NCBI GenBank assembly: GCA_947179485.1
Contig: OX359245.1
Span: 49,339,067-49,403,066, forward strand
Length of the DNA: 64,000 nt
Direction of reading: 5' to 3'
Origin: Allacma fusca
Taxonomy: Eukaryota > Arthropoda > Collembola > Symphypleona > Sminthuridae
Shown here: piece after piece, positions 13,450 to 24,325 of the stretch
How positions within the stretch are numbered: position 1 is the stretch's first letter
How the letters are laid out: every line of letters begins with the position of its first letter
Program-made: the position numbers and the translations under genes
The notes under the pieces: model-generated
The model's input: the letters and a program-made list of their open reading frames with translations, nothing else
Databases searched by the model: none
Told to the model about the DNA's origin: nothing

Positions 13450-14040
13450 TTGAATCGGGGTCATGATGATGGTTCCAATGAGGGATTAATCCTGATTGTT
13501 AGTTTGTTACTTCTGGCCATGATGAGTTTCTGGCGATCAGAATTTTTTTTTAAATGTTCTGTCTGTAGCAAATTTGAAGAGGATTTATTTGATCCATTGA
13601 ATATCATTTTCCCAAGTGAAAAGTTGCGGCCTGAGGAAATGTGTGAAAAATTAGAAAATGTGGGGCAATATTGTAGCAAGGAAAAAAATACAGTAGTTAC
13701 ACCTTAATTCTATAAACCTTGTCTCATATTTTCAGTTCTTAAAACCGAAATTTTAGACTTGGGAAAATTATGTTATGTTCAAATAAATTCCCTTGAAATT
13801 TGCAATTGAAGCAGCATTTTGGTCTATTTTCCTGATTGACAGACCGTCCGTTAAAAAATGCTAATATATCCGTTGCTCCCGATGATGAAATTCTTCTACC
13901 CTGGTCTCTGTTTTTATTGGTCATACCCGCAATTCTTAGCGTATAGAGACCTGTTGAATAGCTGTGCTGAATACTAAATAAATAATTGCAATAAAAATAA
14001 AGTAATAGTAAAAGCAAATTTCGGAAAGAATTTTTCACCA
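13450..14040. repeat. Inverted-repeat pair with coding-like arms
   Basis: The plus arm (about 13555-13640, reading SKFEEDLFDP then IIFPSEKL) and the minus arm (about 13741-13860, reading CKFQGNLFEH then IIFPSLKF) are diverged copies of one sequence in opposite orientation around about 13710. The minus arm recurs at 17210-17430 next to lectin B, so it belongs to the duplicated lectin module. The arms may be remnants of a gene or a transposon; no intact ORF is convincing. Confidence 0.5.
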
Positions 14041-14561
14041 GATTCTAGATTCATTTACATCGCAAGAAAATCTTGACGCGTGCATAACAGTCTTGAGAGA
14101 TACAATAATATTAATATTCTAGTATCACCATCATATCGTAAGATATGCATTCGGTCCAGTTAGACATGATAAACAATCCTAAATTAACGCAAATTGTGCT
14201 AGAAATTTCTCATGTTTTTAATACGGAGGAGAAATTAAATTGAATTCGTAAATTGTGCGTCAAATTGCAAGTCAAAATTTTAGAGTGCTGGAAAATTAAC
14301 AAACTCAATAATGCATGGTATATCTTCATGTTAGTCAAGCTTTTATTAGTAACGTACATATGTATTTGATAAATGGCACCACAGTTCGTAAAGTTAATTA
14401 ATGCATGTCAATCCACACAATCCTTCTTTTAGCATTTCGTATTAATATACATAATTATGCTAATTTAAAATTGAAAAACAACTTATTACGATGTTGAAAG
14501 GCCTAATTTGTTAATTATTCAAACCCATATGAGAACCGCCAAAAAAACTAAATTACAAGAC
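14041..14561. other. 3' flank of lectin A, shared with lectins B and C
   Basis: No gene. The sequence is recognisably homologous to 17520-18009 and to 24106-24325 (for example the TCAAGCTTTT-TTAGTAACG segment and the TGCATGTCA motif), marking the downstream part of the duplicated lectin unit. Confidence 0.6.
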
Positions 14562-16223
14562 TTATAAAAGTTTACATTTTGGATTTTCTAGCGTGAACCC
14601 AAAATTGTGGCCAGCACGCTCACAGGCGGATTTATCATAGATGCTAAAAAAATCATCCTGGTCGTACTTACAAATTCTAATAAACGTTGGATTATTTTCA
14701 TTACAAAATTTTAGACACTTTTCCCGCACATCCGAGTACTTCTTGTCTTTGCAAACTCTTCTACAATCATCACATTTATTCACACCCTCTATGAATTTGG
14801 TTCCATTGTCGTTGACAAATTGGTATGTGAGTAAGGTACCATAACTACCAACGCAGTTCTTTTCACAATCGCTTCTCTCGCGGCATTTAAAGAAGCCGTT
14901 AATGCACTCTCTAGGCTCAACAGGGACCATATAACCATTCAAACATTTTGTACATACTGGTGGAGGGGGTGGAGGAGGAGGTGGCGGTGGCGGTGTGGGA
15001 GGAGGAGGCGGAGGAGGTGGAGGAGGTGTAGGTGGAGGAGGTGGAGGAGGTGATGGCGGTGTAGGAGGAGGTGGAGGAGGAGGAGGAGGAGGAGGAGGAG
15101 GAGGAGGAGGAGGAGGAGGAGGAGGAGGAGGAGGGGGAGGAGGAGGAGGAGGAGTCATTGCATTGGGTTTGGCAGTCTCAAAATTTTGACAAATGAAATA
15201 AAGCTCATGGGTGCATTCTTTATCATCAAAGGAATGTTTCCTCGGCATTTCTGGAGTGCTTTTATGAAAAAGAGGATTCCACAATCCCCCACAATGCTGT
15301 TCCCGATTGCTGATTTTCTTACCATCTGCATCCCTGTGATCCGGCTGATGTGGTGTCCACATATCCTGATAAGCCAAGAATCCCCTATAGTGATTCCACT
15401 CCCATTTCCCCTCATGACCAAAATCGAACAGACCCATCCAGTAGTTCCGATCCAGTCCCATTTCCTCCTTCCTTCGCTTCCAGTCGTACTCCACTGAGAA
15501 GTGACTAATTTCGAATATTTTGTCAATGACCATCACTGCATCTTTTTTGTTAACAAATGCCGCTAGGGCGCGGGAGTCTCTCTCGCAGAATTTGTCTGCG
15601 TCGTGCCAGGTTGCCTGGGACAAAATTATGAAATTTAAAAAATATAAATTATACCTTAACCTCATTAATTCTCTTTCTACCCGTAGCTCCCATATTAAAG
15701 CTGACGTTATCATTATTGCTAAAAATATTTTGATACATTCTCTCAGAATCAGCATTAAGTAATTACACTGGACAGGTATCTAAGAATTAGTATTTGAGAG
15801 TACCCTTCGTTTGTAAATCCAAAACCGGCCTGGGACAAGGTTGATAATTTCGATTAGTTCCGTATTTGGGGGCTCTGAAATTTTCCAAAAGTAACTATTT
15901 AAATCATATATTTACAAGCCTTATGGAATTTTCTTATTCCAGAATCCCAGAAACCCGGATTATTTACAGCCCTTTATTTTTACTGTGTTAGGAAGTGTCT
16001 TACCAATTAGCCCACTTCTCTTAGACCGGTTCACTACTTTCAAGTGCTGGAGTAAAACTGGGTTGGATTGGGACCCCTCAAAATAAGAATTGAGCTGTAT
16101 GTAAAGGATTATTGGAAGTGCTGTAAGCAGAAGTCGGACAATTGTGCAGAACTTCCATTTAAAAAATCCGAAGTAGCGGTGTGACTCCATTGCTTTCAGA
16201 ATAGCTCCCCAGCTTTGCAACAT
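14562..16223 (-). CDS. Type II membrane C-type lectin with polyproline stalk (lectin A)
   Basis: Exons 16223-16004, 15874-15804 and 15614-14562 join in phase to 447 aa. Order seen: short cytoplasmic N-terminus, membrane segment (TIVRLLLTALPIILYIQL), furin-like RSKR, then a C-type lectin domain starting GRFWIYKR-ATWHDADKFC with four expected cysteines, a QPD motif (galactose-type in this family) and FDDKEC where WND is usual. Then come about 70 nearly pure prolines and a Cys-rich C-terminal domain of unknown fold ending CKLL. The homologous upstream exon of B and C (MMHKYLxM) exists here at about 16390-16432, but a 1-bp difference after the acceptor puts it out of frame, so translation probably starts at 16223 or at the ATG encoding MESHRYFG. 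Predicted surface protein or furin-released lectin. Confidence 0.82.
14961..15153. repeat. GGA/GGC polypurine tract encoding the proline stalk of lectin A
   Basis: The plus strand is nearly uninterrupted (GGA)n, with pure GGA from about 15072 to 15152. It reads CCN proline codons on the coding strand. Equivalent but differently composed tracts lie at 18385-18590, 24701-24905 and 26878-27008. Confidence 0.9.
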
Positions 16224-16789
16224 CTAATGACTAGGAATAAGAGCTTTTGTGGAAAAATCTGGAGAACCCATTCAAATTTGTATTTTTGCCAAAAATATTT
16301 ATTGTGAGCTTTTCTTTGATCCAAGAAATTTACAAATGAATTGTTTTGCGCAGAAATTCCGAGAAATTCCTGTTTACACATCTCTAAGTATTTGTGCATC
16401 ATCTTGGAAAAATACATTTTTATCGTATGCACATGTGGATATGTAATTATGTAAAAGTGAAATAATTCCTCATGGGATTTTATGTGGATATTTTAAAATT
16501 AGAAGGTGCCCCTATTTTAACCTTGTGAAACAAAATTGTAATAATTATTTCAAATTTAGTTCATTGATTCAAGGTAACACTTTGAATTGATAGGATGAAC
16601 TTACAAGTAGATTGTTGGAAATTGGTCAGTTTAAATAATTAGTGAAAATTACTGATACATCAGCAGATTTTTATTGGCAACGTTTTTGCTAGGACTTTGG
16701 CAATTTTTTCTCCTGAATATTTTTACATAAGTTTTCATAATATGTGCACAATAGCAGTGTTTTCTTTGCAATCTATGGGTTTAAATTTT
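16224..16789. other. 5' flank of lectin A
   Basis: Homologous to the 5' flanks of B and C. It contains the orphaned upstream coding exon (about 16390-16432) with its GTAAAC donor. The TATATAAA box seen upstream of B and C is replaced here by a weaker CATAAAAT on the minus strand near 16473-16480. Confidence 0.5.
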
Positions 16790-17010
16790 GAAGGTTTGTT
16801 AATACTGGAGATAGAGAAGGCCCAAAGTTCCATGGCACAGATGCATTTCACAAACCAGTCTTCACAGACTGCTTTTTCAAAAGAATTAATGTTGACGCTA
16901 TTTTTTATAAAATTGCACCGACATTCAAAAATTCAACATCAGGAGCCAAGACGCGGAAATGTGAGACTCAAATCCAATCATTTTATGGACATTACTAACT
17001 TCGCCACTGC
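16790..17010 (-). pseudogene. Fragment of the orphan secreted-protein gene (module 1)
   Basis: The minus strand reads CEDWFVKCICAMELWAFSI then SSINKPSKF, clearly matching FVKCICLTGLWAFSISSINK in exon 1 of the intact gene at 28753-30865. No start, splice site or further exons are recognisable. A near-identical fragment sits at 20450-20670. It marks module 1 of the locus triplication (lectin A + orphan gene). Confidence 0.75.
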
Positions 17011-17019
17011 ATGGACTAT

Positions 17020-17430
17020 GGACGGTCTGTCATTGAGAAAAATATTCCAAAAATTTGTGTCTGGTAGATTTGAACGAGATACATTTAAGCCTAATAGCAC
17101 CATTCCGGAAGAAAACTTTCAATATTAGGAACTGAAAATGTGGGTCAATCTTGAAACGAAGAAAAAATATTGACTTTTTAATTCAATTCACAAACCTTGC
17201 CTCACAATTTTAGTTACTGATACCCGAAAGTTTTGACTTCGGGACTTTAAAGATGATAGTAGGCTCAAATGAATCCCCTTGAAATTTTCCATATAAACGG
17301 CGTTTTGAAATATTTTTCTGATTGACAGACCGTACATAAAAAAAATGGTACCATCCGTTGATTCCGATGATAAACTTCTGCAACCTTGCCTTATTTAATT
17401 TTTCACTGGTCATACCCACAATTATACACG
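17020..17430. repeat. Inverted-repeat pair, second copy
   Basis: The plus arm 17021-17150 and the minus arm 17215-17345 are imperfect inverted copies sharing ACGGTCTGTCA, then AGAAAAATATT, then CATTTGAGCCT or a close form. The minus arm matches 13739-13930. It lies at the junction between modules 1 and 2. Confidence 0.6.
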
Positions 17431-18009
17431 TACAGACCTGTAGGATAGCTATTATGGAAGCAATTAAAATTTCCTACAAACAACCGTAAAAAATAATTTC
17501 AGAAAAAAATTTCCCCGCAAAGTAAATTTGAACTTTCTAAAATCCTAAAGTTACAAGGATCTACAGATCGGTCGTATCGACTATGAATAGATAAAATAAC
17601 ATATTAAAAATTGAGTACTAACGTCACAACGAAACATTGGCAAGCTGGTGCAATTAGGCATAATCAACAATCCTAAGCTAAAGCAAATTATGCGAGAAAT
17701 TTGGTAAAACGTTTCATCAGATGCCACACTTACAATCAGAGTGCCGGAGAATTAAGTAATTCAATAATGCATTATATGTATATCTTCATGCTAATCAAGC
17801 TTTTGTTAGTAACGCATGTACTTGCTAAATGGCACGACAGTTTCTAAAGTTAAATACTGCATGTCATTCCACAGAAAATCCTTTAATTATTTAGAAATTT
17901 GTACTCTGCCCATTTAACAATGAGAAAGAACTTATTGCCATGCTTGTAAGCCTAATTCGTTATTATTTATGCATCGTGTTAGAAACGCATGAAAATCTAA
18001 TTAAAGTAC
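17431..18009. other. 3' flank of lectin B
   Basis: No gene. Parallel to 14041-14561 and 24106-24325. Part of it (17385-17558) also occurs in reverse orientation at 23930-24105. Confidence 0.6.
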
Positions 18010-19829
18010 TTACATAAGTTTACATTTTGGATTATCTAGCGTGAACCCAAACATTTTACCAGCTTGCTTACAGTGGTATTCATTATATTCGTCAGAAAAA
18101 TCATCACCGTGTGTACAAAATTTCTTTATCTTCTCAATGTTTTCATTACAAAATTTTAGACACTTTTCGTGCACATCCGAGTAGATCGCGTCCCTGCAAT
18201 TTCTTTTGCATTTTTCACATTCTTTTATATCCTCCTTGATTTCCGTAAACTGGTATCTAAATGTGGTGCCATAAGTTGCGACGCAACCTCCTTCACATGC
18301 ATTTTTAGAGCGGCATTTAAAGTAGCCGTCAATACACTCTCTAGGCTCAACAGGGACAAAATTACCATTTAAGCATTTTGTACATACAGGTGGTGGTGGT
18401 GGAGCCGGAGGAGGAGGAGGAGGTGGTGGCGGAGTTGGTGGCGGAGTTGGCGGCGGAGTTGGCGGCGGAGTTGGTGGCGGTGTAGGTGGCGGAGTTGGTG
18501 GCGGAGTTGGCGGCGGAGTAGGTGGAGGAGTTGGTGGCGGTGTAGGAGGAGGTGGTGGTGGCGGTGTAGGTGGTGGAGGAGGAGTAGACGTTGTTTGGGG
18601 TTTTTCTGGTCCAAAATTTTGGCAAATGAAATAAAGCTCATGGGTGCATTCTTTATCATCAAAGGAATGCTTCCTCGGCTTTTCTGGCGTACTTTTATGA
18701 AAAACAGGGTTCCACAAACCCCCACAATGCTGCTCCCGATTGCTGATTTTGTTACCATCTCCATCCCTGTGATCCGGTTGGTGCGCTGTCCACATATCCT
18801 GATACGCCAAGAATCCCCTGTCGTGACTCCACTCCCATTTACCTTCATGCCCAAAATCGAATAGGCCCATCCAGTAGTTACGATCCAGGCCCATTTCCTC
18901 CTTCTTTCGCTTCCAGTCGTACTCTTTTGAGAAGTGGCTAATTTCGTAAATTTTGTCAATGACCATGACTGCATCTTCTCTGTCAACAAATGCCGCTAGG
19001 GCGCGGGAGTCCTTCTCGCAGAATTTGTCTGCGTCTTGCCAGGTTGCCTATGACAAATTTATGGAATTTTTAGAATATAAATGATACCTTAACCTCATCA
19101 ATTCTCTGTATACCCGTAGCTCCCGTATTACAGCTGAGGGTATCATTATTACTAAAAATATTTTGGTACAATCTCTCAAAGTCAGCATCAAGTACACTTG
19201 ACATGCATCTGGGAATTAGTATTTGAGAGTACCCTTCGTTTGTAAATCCAAAACCGGCCTGGGACAAGGTTGATAATTTCAATTGGCTCCGTATTCAGGG
19301 GCTCTGAAATTTTCCAAAAGTAATTTAAAAAAAAACATTTACAAGCCTCAGAGAAACTTCTTTCGAAAATCATGATTATTTACAACGCTTTATTTTTATT
19401 ACATTAGCAAGTGTCTTACCTATTAACCCACTTCTCTTCGACCGGTTCACGACTGTCAAGGGCTGGAATAAAACTGGACTGGATTGGGACCCCTCAAAAT
19501 AAGAGTTGAGGTATATGTAAATTATTATTGGAATTGTTGTAAGCAGAAGTCGGACAACTATGTAGGACTTCCATTTAAAAAATCCAAAATAGCGGTTTAA
19601 CCCCATTGCTTTCAAAATTTCTGCCCAGCTTGCCTCATCTAATGACTAGGAATAAGAGCTTTTGTGGAAAAATCTGGCGAACCGAATCAAATTTGTATTT
19701 TGTTTTTATTTTGTACAATAAAATATTATTGTGAGCATTTATTTGATCCAAGAAATTCACAAATAAATTCCTTTACGCAAAAATTCTTGGAATTTTCTGT
19801 TTACCCATTCCTAAGTATTTGTGCATCAT
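18010..19829 (-). CDS. Type II membrane C-type lectin with (PPPT)n stalk (lectin B)
   Basis: Exons 19829-19805, 19638-19420, 19303-19233 and 19047-18010 join in phase to 450 aa starting MMHKYLGMDEASW. Membrane helix about 34-52 (IVVRLLLTTIPIIIYIYL), furin-like RSKR at 74-77, lectin domain about 96-249 with cysteines at 115, 213, 239 and 247 and QPD at 195-197, stalk about 258-325 of regular PPPT repeats, then a domain with 14 cysteines ending NPKCKLM. A TATATAAA on the minus strand at about 19884-19891 lies about 60 bp upstream of the first ATG and is a likely core promoter. The stop is followed by GTAAGT, which looks like a donor, but lectin A stops at the same place without it. Residues 1-370 are nearly identical to lectin C. 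Confidence 0.85.
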
Positions 19830-20092
19830 CTTGAAAAAATCCAATTTTATCACATGCATATGTGAAATAATTCCTTATCGGATTTTATATAAACATTTTA
19901 AAATGAGAATGCACCCCCTCTCTAACCTTGCGAAACAAAATTGGAGTTTTTTCAAATGTATTTCATTAAACAGGCAACACAGTATGACAATTTTTTAATT
20001 CTTAATTTATTAAATGTAACAGAATTGACGCTGACAAAAAACAATAAAAGTTCTATGTGCATAATGTTTTCAAAATCTGCAATTTGGATTTT

Positions 20093-20395
20093 CTAGAGTG
20101 TATAACCCAAAACCTCCTCAATAATTTTACATAATTTTTCATCATAGATGGATTCAAAATTGAACAGCGAATCGTCAAAACAAATAGGATCAAATTCAGA
20201 CTTATGCTCGTTACAATATTTTAGACATTTTTTGTGCACATCCGAGTATGGCTCTATTTTGCAATCGTGTTTACACGTATGACATTTCTCTACGCTTTCT
20301 CTGGTTTGGTGGGCCACAAACTCATGTGTGAATTCGAATGTATCATGTTTAACGCAACCCTCTGCACAGGAGTTTTTTTGCGGCATCGATAATAA
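20093..20395 (-). pseudogene. C-terminal remnant of a D-type lectin (lectin E)
   Basis: The minus strand reads SCAEGCVKHDTFEFTHEF then CHTCKHDCKIEPYSDVHKKC, close to the Cys-rich tail of lectin D (SCEEGCVKPDKFEFTHKF). The membrane segment, lectin domain and proline stalk are missing. The flanking sequence on the low-coordinate side matches the C-to-D spacer at 26211-26510, so B+E is the module-2 counterpart of C+D with most of the second lectin deleted. Confidence 0.85.
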
Positions 20396-20399
20396 CCCA

Positions 20400-20670
20400 C
20401 ATTTCAAGGTATTTGGACTGTCTGGTAATCTCCAATCAATTTCCATTCTGAAGGTTCATTAATAATGAAGATAGAGAAGGCCCAAAGCTCAATGGCACAG
20501 ATGTATTTCACAAACCGGTCTTCACAAACAGCTTTTTCAAAAGAATAAATGTTGATGCTATTTTTTAGAAAATTGCACCGACATTCAGAAATTCAACATC
20601 AGGAGCCAAGATTCTGAAATATGAGTCTCAAATCTAGTCATTTTATGGACATTACTAACTTCGCCACTGC
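20400..20670 (-). pseudogene. Orphan-gene fragment fused to lectin E remnant (module 2)
   Basis: The minus strand reads FVKYICAIELWAFSI then EWKLIGD, matching exon 1 of the intact gene at 28753-30865, then runs into a stop and directly into the lectin E tail. A deletion has joined two unrelated genes. The short chimeric open frame 20093-20446 is a by-product. Confidence 0.75.
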
Positions 20671-20849
20671 GTATGGACGTGTCCGGCCAACTCTACAACT
20701 GACACAATCACAACTGCCAGAATAATGTTTTGCCACCGATCCAAAATTGCAAGCGGTAACAACGGCCGCAAACCCAACTGCCACCCGGAGAACTGGCAAA
20801 GGGCAATGCAAACAGCCTATGCTAAGTAATGTAGCCGAAACCAACACTC

Positions 20850-21287
20850 ATGCAATGGCACTTACCATAGGATTTCGCCATGACACTTAGCACAGGATTT
20901 TGCCATGACACTTAGCATAGGATTTCCCCATGACACTTAGCACAGGATTCGCTATGGCACTTAGCACAGGATTTCGCCATGAAACTTAGCATAGGATTTT
21001 GCCATGACACTTAGCATAGGATTTTGCCATGACACTTAGCATAGGATTTTGCCATTGCACTTAGCATAGGATTTTGCCATGACACTTAGCATAGGATTTT
21101 GCCATTGCACTTAGCATAGGATTTTGCCATTGCACTTAGCATAGGATTTTGCCATTGCACTTAGCATCGGTTTTGACAATGACAATTAGCATAGGTTTTT
21201 GCAATGTAACTTAGCATAGGTTTTGGCAACGAAACTTAGCATACGTTTTTGCAATGATAATTAGCATAGGTTATTGCAATGACACTT
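20850..21287. repeat. 25-bp tandem array (left part)
   Basis: About 17 copies of GCCATGACACTTAGCATAGG plus ATTTT, with GCCATTGCAC and TGCAATGACA variants toward the right. The array resumes at 23587 beyond a transposon stack. Confidence 0.93.
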
Positions 21288-23586
21288 CCCAGCTACCACT
21301 GGAAGAACATAATGATTTCATAATGACTTCAGTGGCACTGTAGGGTAGGGATGCCAATGGTCTGGTCCGGTCTGATCCAACACTTGGACCAGACCAGATA
21401 CAATTGGTCCAGCTTCAGGACCAGACCACAAGGATCATGGTCCAGAAGTATGCAAAATAAAAAATGATGAGCCAACGAAATCCCATGGAACTAATTAAAA
21501 ATGTCATTTCTGGAAAAATTTCACTGGATAAAATGCGATTGTTTATTTGCACTGTATGGCACAGATGTTCATACTCATGAGGGAGGAAAGTACCCCTCGC
21601 TCTCACTCTCACCCTCCAAAAAGAGAGGGGTGAGGTTGAGGGCCTCCGTTCTCTCCCATCCTCTCACGAGAGGAGGGCGAGGGATACTTGGTTTACACGT
21701 CTGAAATGAGGGTGAGGGTGAGGGCTGCAGTTAGCCCTCATGGATACTTTATTTTAACACAACGCCACCTCACTTGATATTATGGTATTACTAATTTTTC
21801 ATACATTGACAGTGTGGTACATAGAGCATGAGCATTATCGCCGTTACTCTTCGTTTTGCTCATGTATTTGTTATCGTAAGCGCGTGTGAATTTGGGCTAC
21901 TTATTGTTAGTACGTCTATCCGCTTGTACTTACAATTAGAAACCAACAATCAAAAAGGAATTAATCAACTTTGTTTGGCTCTTAAATAAAATTTACCAAT
22001 AGTTGTCTACATTTTTTGCATAGCTGTCTTTGGTTCCGTCACAATTGCAGCCAGAATACAGGATCCAGGAGGGCTCTCATGAGGGCGAGAGTGAGGGCTC
22101 AAATATATGGAGCAGACCTCATGAGGGGGAGAGAGAGGGCATATAGTTGGAGTGCTTCCCTCATGAGGGTGAGGGAGGGCAACTCGAATTAGGCTGGGAA
22201 AGAGTGTGAGGGGAGCGCCAGTGAATTTATTTTGACCATCTATGCTCTATGGTTTTCTGGACCATGGTCCGGACCATGGTCTTTGGTCTGGCCTGGTCCG
22301 AAAAACTGGACCAGACCATTGGTCTGGTCTGAGCTTCGCACCAGACCAGTTTCATAAAAGCTGGATTAGACCAGACCATCGGCATCACTACTGTAGGGTA
22401 CTATTCATAATGACAACAGCACTTTTTCATTATGAAATCAAAACGATACCACTATGATCCTGAAATGTCCGCTTATTCGGTTCATTAAGTTGTCGTAATG
22501 ACATCAAAGATATTTCGTGCGTGCGAGGAAATTATGACCAGATTATGAGGCAACAGTGCTTCCCTCTAATAGTAATCAAAGAATTTATTCCCTTGCTACC
22601 ACTACCTCGTGTACGGCATATACAAATTCTAATAGTAATTAGACATTACAAGCTACATACAACTATATGAATATAAAATTAAAGCAAAGTCACAATAAAT
22701 ATAATGATTGGAAATAAACATTTTATTAAATATTTCCAATAAAACACTTTTTCGTCCATCTACACACGAATTCCCTTCCACGAAAAATATTTCACGTTCA
22801 AAACACACTCATTTTAAATTATAAAAAGAAATTACACTCACGGCGTATTGTAACTGTATTTAGATGCAAGGAAATACATTCATTTAATACTTATGTATAT
22901 AAATATAATTTGTAATTATGTATTAGTATAGAGGAAACACAGGCATTTTTTGTTAATTGTACCGACGAAAATTTTAAGCAAAAATATTATGTGCTGAATG
23001 CTCTTATTCAGCATGTAAGGTGAAAGTATGTATACATTATTTGCATTTGTATATGTTTAACTCACTTCACTTCACTATAATTACCAAAGTCTAAAATTTA
23101 GTCTAGAAAACCAGGGAACACTGAATTGTGCCGGTATAATTAAAATCCACTGTACTTCATTCACAATATTGTCAAACAAATTGACACACTAAGATAATTT
23201 ATTTCACTTGCATAAAAATTAATACTTTTAAGTGAATTGGGAACGATGAAGTCACACCACTAATAAACCAACTAGGAATTGGTTAACAGTTTATTCCTCA
23301 CTAGTCTCGCGCTCTCCCAGTAAACCTGCGCAAAAAGTAATGTCATAATTTTTACGGAAAATGACAAGATTATGAGCGCAGTTCACTCTGACCCTGACAT
23401 ACTGAAATCATTATAAAGAACCCCAGAATCTGTAATATTTTATGTACTATTTCAGAACCGTGTCAGAAATTGCTCATTGATAAGATGCCCATCGGAAGTC
23501 AAAATCTCCTCATCAAAAAGACATGAACTGAATATGAATTTCAAGCATTAATAATGATATCATTATGACGTTCAGTGCTAGCTGGG
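21288..23586. mobile_element. Non-autonomous TIR transposon inserted into the 25-bp array
   Basis: Left end CCCAGCTACCACTGGAAGAA and right end (reverse complement) CCCAGCTAGCACTGAACGTC, both followed by ATAATGATNTCATNATG-like sequence, form imperfect inverted repeats. The array is interrupted exactly here, with TT on both sides (21286-21287 and 23587-23588). Without the nested hAT-like element it is about 1.25 kb and has no transposase ORF. CCC ends with a TT(A) target recall TTAA-targeting piggyBac/Kolobok-type elements, but the superfamily is not settled. Confidence 0.75.
21346..22390. mobile_element. hAT-like MITE nested in the CCCAGCTA element
   Basis: Ends TAGGGATGCCAATGGTCTGG and CCAGACCATCGGCATCACTA are inverted repeats. 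The 8-bp target duplication CTGTAGGG is perfect (21338-21345 and 22391-22398). TIRs of TAGNGATGCC form with an 8-bp duplication are typical of hAT. The interior is GAGGGTGAGGG-rich with no transposase. Confidence 0.9.
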
Positions 23587-23700
23587 TTAGCATAGGTTAT
23601 TGCAATGACACCTCGCATAGGTTTTTGCAATGACACTTAGTTAGCATAGGTTTTTGCAACTGTAACTTAGCATAAGTGTTTGCAATGGCACTTAGCAGGG
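23587..23700. repeat. 25-bp tandem array (right part)
   Basis: Continuation of the array at 20850-21287 (TTAGCATAGGTTATTGCAAT and relatives), separated from it by the 2.3-kb insertion. Confidence 0.85.
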
Positions 23701-23789
23701 TTATTTTCAACGACCCTTTTCAATTTCAAATTTTTGAAAAAGTATTTACATGTAAATTAAGTTTGCATAGATGTGATATAAGCGTAAGT

Positions 23790-23925
23790 GCTACAAACGT
23801 GATGTGGCAGTTGTGCGTGTGGCAATGGGTCTAAGTGGCAGTTGGGATTGTGACAGGCTTTGGTGGCAGTTGTCATTGTGGAATTTGGGGAAGTGGCAGT
23901 TGTGGCGGCGGCAGTTGGCCTAGAA
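23790..23925. repeat. GTGGCAGTTG-rich repeat, inverted relative to 20690-20830
   Basis: GTGGCAGTTGT words recur here. Their complement (CAACTGCCA, ACAACTGCCAG) recurs at 20690-20830, so the arrays and transposon stack between are bracketed by short inverted similarity. Confidence 0.5.
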
Positions 23926-23929
23926 CCCT

Positions 23930-24105
23930 TGTAACTTTAGGATTTTAGAAAGTTCAAATTTATCTTGCGGGGAAATTGTTTTCTGAAATTATTTTTGACG
24001 GTTGTTTGTAGGAAATTTTAATTGCTTCCATAATAGCTATCCCAAAGGTCTGTACGTTTAGAATTGTGGGCATGACCAGTGAAAACTTAAATAGAGCAAG
24101 GTTTC
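23930..24105. repeat. Inverted copy of the 17385-17558 flank
   Basis: Read in reverse complement, this segment follows 17385-17558 closely (CCTTATTTAATTTTTCACTG versus its counterpart, the AGGATAGCTATTATGGAAGC region, TTACAAGG end). It abuts the normally oriented 3' flank of lectin C at about 24106, so a local inversion or inverted insertion happened during cluster growth. Confidence 0.7.
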
Positions 24106-24325
24106 AATCAAGCTTTTATTAGTAACGCATGTATTTGCTAAATGGCACGACAGTTTCTAAAGTTAATTACTGCATGTCATTCCACAGAAAATCCTTTAAT
24201 TATTTAGAAATTTGTACTCTGCCCATTTAAAAATGAGAAAGAACTTATTGCCATGTTTATAAGCCTAATTTATTATTATTTATGCATCGTGTTAGAAACG
24301 CATAAAAACTAATTAAAGTAGATAC

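Noticed and set aside
14995..15189. Plus-strand poly-glycine open frame
   Set aside because: It is the antisense of the proline stalk of lectin A; no gene features.
18004..18016. GTAAGT overlapping the stop of lectin B (also lectin C), suggesting a further exon
   Set aside because: Lectin A ends at the same residue with a stop and no donor; no downstream homologous exon is seen.
18369..18989. Long alternative frames under lectins B and C (and 24685-25305)
   Set aside because: Shadows of the repeat-rich stalk and conserved lectin domain; the reading frame with cysteines and QPD is the real one.
22242..22457. Plus-strand frame rich in GPDH/WSGL
   Set aside because: It translates the subterminal GGACCAGACC repeats of the hAT-like MITE.
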